Shown: piece after piece, positions 63,586 to 64,000 of the stretch
Numbering within the stretch: the first letter of the stretch is position 1
Layout of the letters: every line of letters starts with the position of its first letter
Assembly: GCF_025917685.1 (NCBI RefSeq)
Contig: NZ_CP089518.1
Span: 4,729,501-4,793,500 of the forward strand
Direction of reading: 5' to 3'
Length of the DNA: 64,000 nt
DNA from: Bacillus cereus
Lineage (GTDB): Bacteria; Bacillota; Bacilli; Bacillales; Bacillaceae_G
Translations under genes and position numbers: made by a program
Notes under the pieces: model-generated
Seen by the model: only the letters and a program-made list of their open reading frames with translations
What the model was told of the DNA's origin: nothing
Database searches by the model: none

Positions 63586-63996
63586 TCACTGTAATTTTTT
63601 TAGTAATTGTAATAATTGATTTTGTTCTTCTACATTTAAATTTTGAAACTGCTCCGCTTGGAATGTCTCTTGAGGCGGAACGATTTCTTCATATAAATCT
63701 TTTCCTTTTTCTGTTAACGAAATATATTTTGTAGTACCTTCTTGTTCACGATGAATCCACTCCAGCTGCTCCATTTTATTTAAAAGCTGTGTGATATTTC
63801 CCTTCGTAACAAATAACTTATTTCCAAGCTCTTGCTGCGTTAAACGATCATGTCCTCCAACTTGAGCTAGCACATCAAATTGAGCGGCAGATACATTCCA
63901 TTCTTTCAAATGCTGATTCGTCTCACGAATACTTTTGTTATAAAAACGTGATAAACGAAACCATAGTAGTAAACCTAGTCTATCTTCTGTTTTCAT
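63586..63996 (-). CDS. MarR-family regulator (MhqR-like)
   Basis: This 136-residue protein has a winged helix (about 50-95, LTQQELGNKLFVTKGNITQLLNKMEQ) flanked by dimer helices. No cysteine is present in the chain, so direct thiol sensing is unlikely. It is followed by its probable operator and the pirin gene. The start ATG lies 4 bases from the window edge, so the ribosome site is not visible and an earlier start cannot be excluded. Confidence 0.85.
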   Translation of the reverse strand: MKTEDRLGLLLWFRLSRFYNKSIRETNQHLKEWNVSAAQFDVLAQVGGHDRLTQQELGNKLFVTKGNITQLLNKMEQLEWIHREQEGTTKYISLTEKGKDLYEEIVPPQETFQAEQFQNLNVEEQNQLLQLLKKLQ

Positions 63997-64000
63997 TTCA

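Overview
The window reads as chromosomal DNA of the Bacillus cereus group (B. cereus / thuringiensis / anthracis type). It is AT-rich, has strong GGAGG-type ribosome binding sites, carries sporulation and spore-coat genes, and contains a third-type L-lactate dehydrogenase (ldh3), a bacillolysin-type neutral protease, and 155-bp-class bcr1 repeats flanked by TTTAT. No phage, plasmid, transposase, rRNA, tRNA or CRISPR locus was found.

The left half (1-36 kb) follows two blocks known from B. subtilis. The first is lipA-lytH-yunB-yunC-yunD (1.3-6.1 kb). The second is the yus region: sufCDSUB (6.9-12 kb), the methionine ABC importer with two metQ copies under a SAM-I riboswitch (12.3-16.1 kb), yusD-yusE-yusF, gcvH-yusI (16.2-18.7 kb), an ldh3/PTS-IIC pair, CotF-like coat proteins, a TetR/metallo-hydrolase pair, the fadN-fadA-fadE beta-oxidation operon behind a FadR operator (25.4-31.1 kb), yuzL, a DacF-like carboxypeptidase, proline dehydrogenase, yusU and a TrmB regulator. 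Dispersed repeats of about 120 bp have entered several gaps, including the met leader and the fad operon.

The right half (36-64 kb) is more accessory. It holds an MFS exporter behind a 50-bp palindrome, a secreted permuted-papain enzyme with a membrane-anchored partner, an amino-acid permease under a T-box leader, and a secreted repeat protein with recent tandem duplications. A yidC2 gene is preceded by a MifM-like candidate arrest peptide. A small membrane protein has a long, structured-looking leader. There is an ABC exporter plus two-component system of the lantibiotic-immunity type, a HTH/DUF3169/M50 cassette, DedA, a YkuD L,D-transpeptidase, a second two-component system, an EamA transporter, a methyltransferase, a DUF59 protein beside an isolated Fur box, the neutral protease, and a pirin/MarR pair with an MhqR-like operator.

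The most interesting observation is the candidate translation-arrest regulator at 43170-43454. It is a 94-residue ORF with an N-terminal membrane segment and a C-terminus resembling MifM. It is followed by an 11-bp stem that buries part of the yidC2 ribosome binding site. Other leads are the folded leader at 44727-44959, three 81-bp repeats upstream of yusI, the five helically phased GATAT sites near 6.5 kb, and a CTG start codon for yunD. Family names come from recognition of sequence and gene order; no database search was possible.
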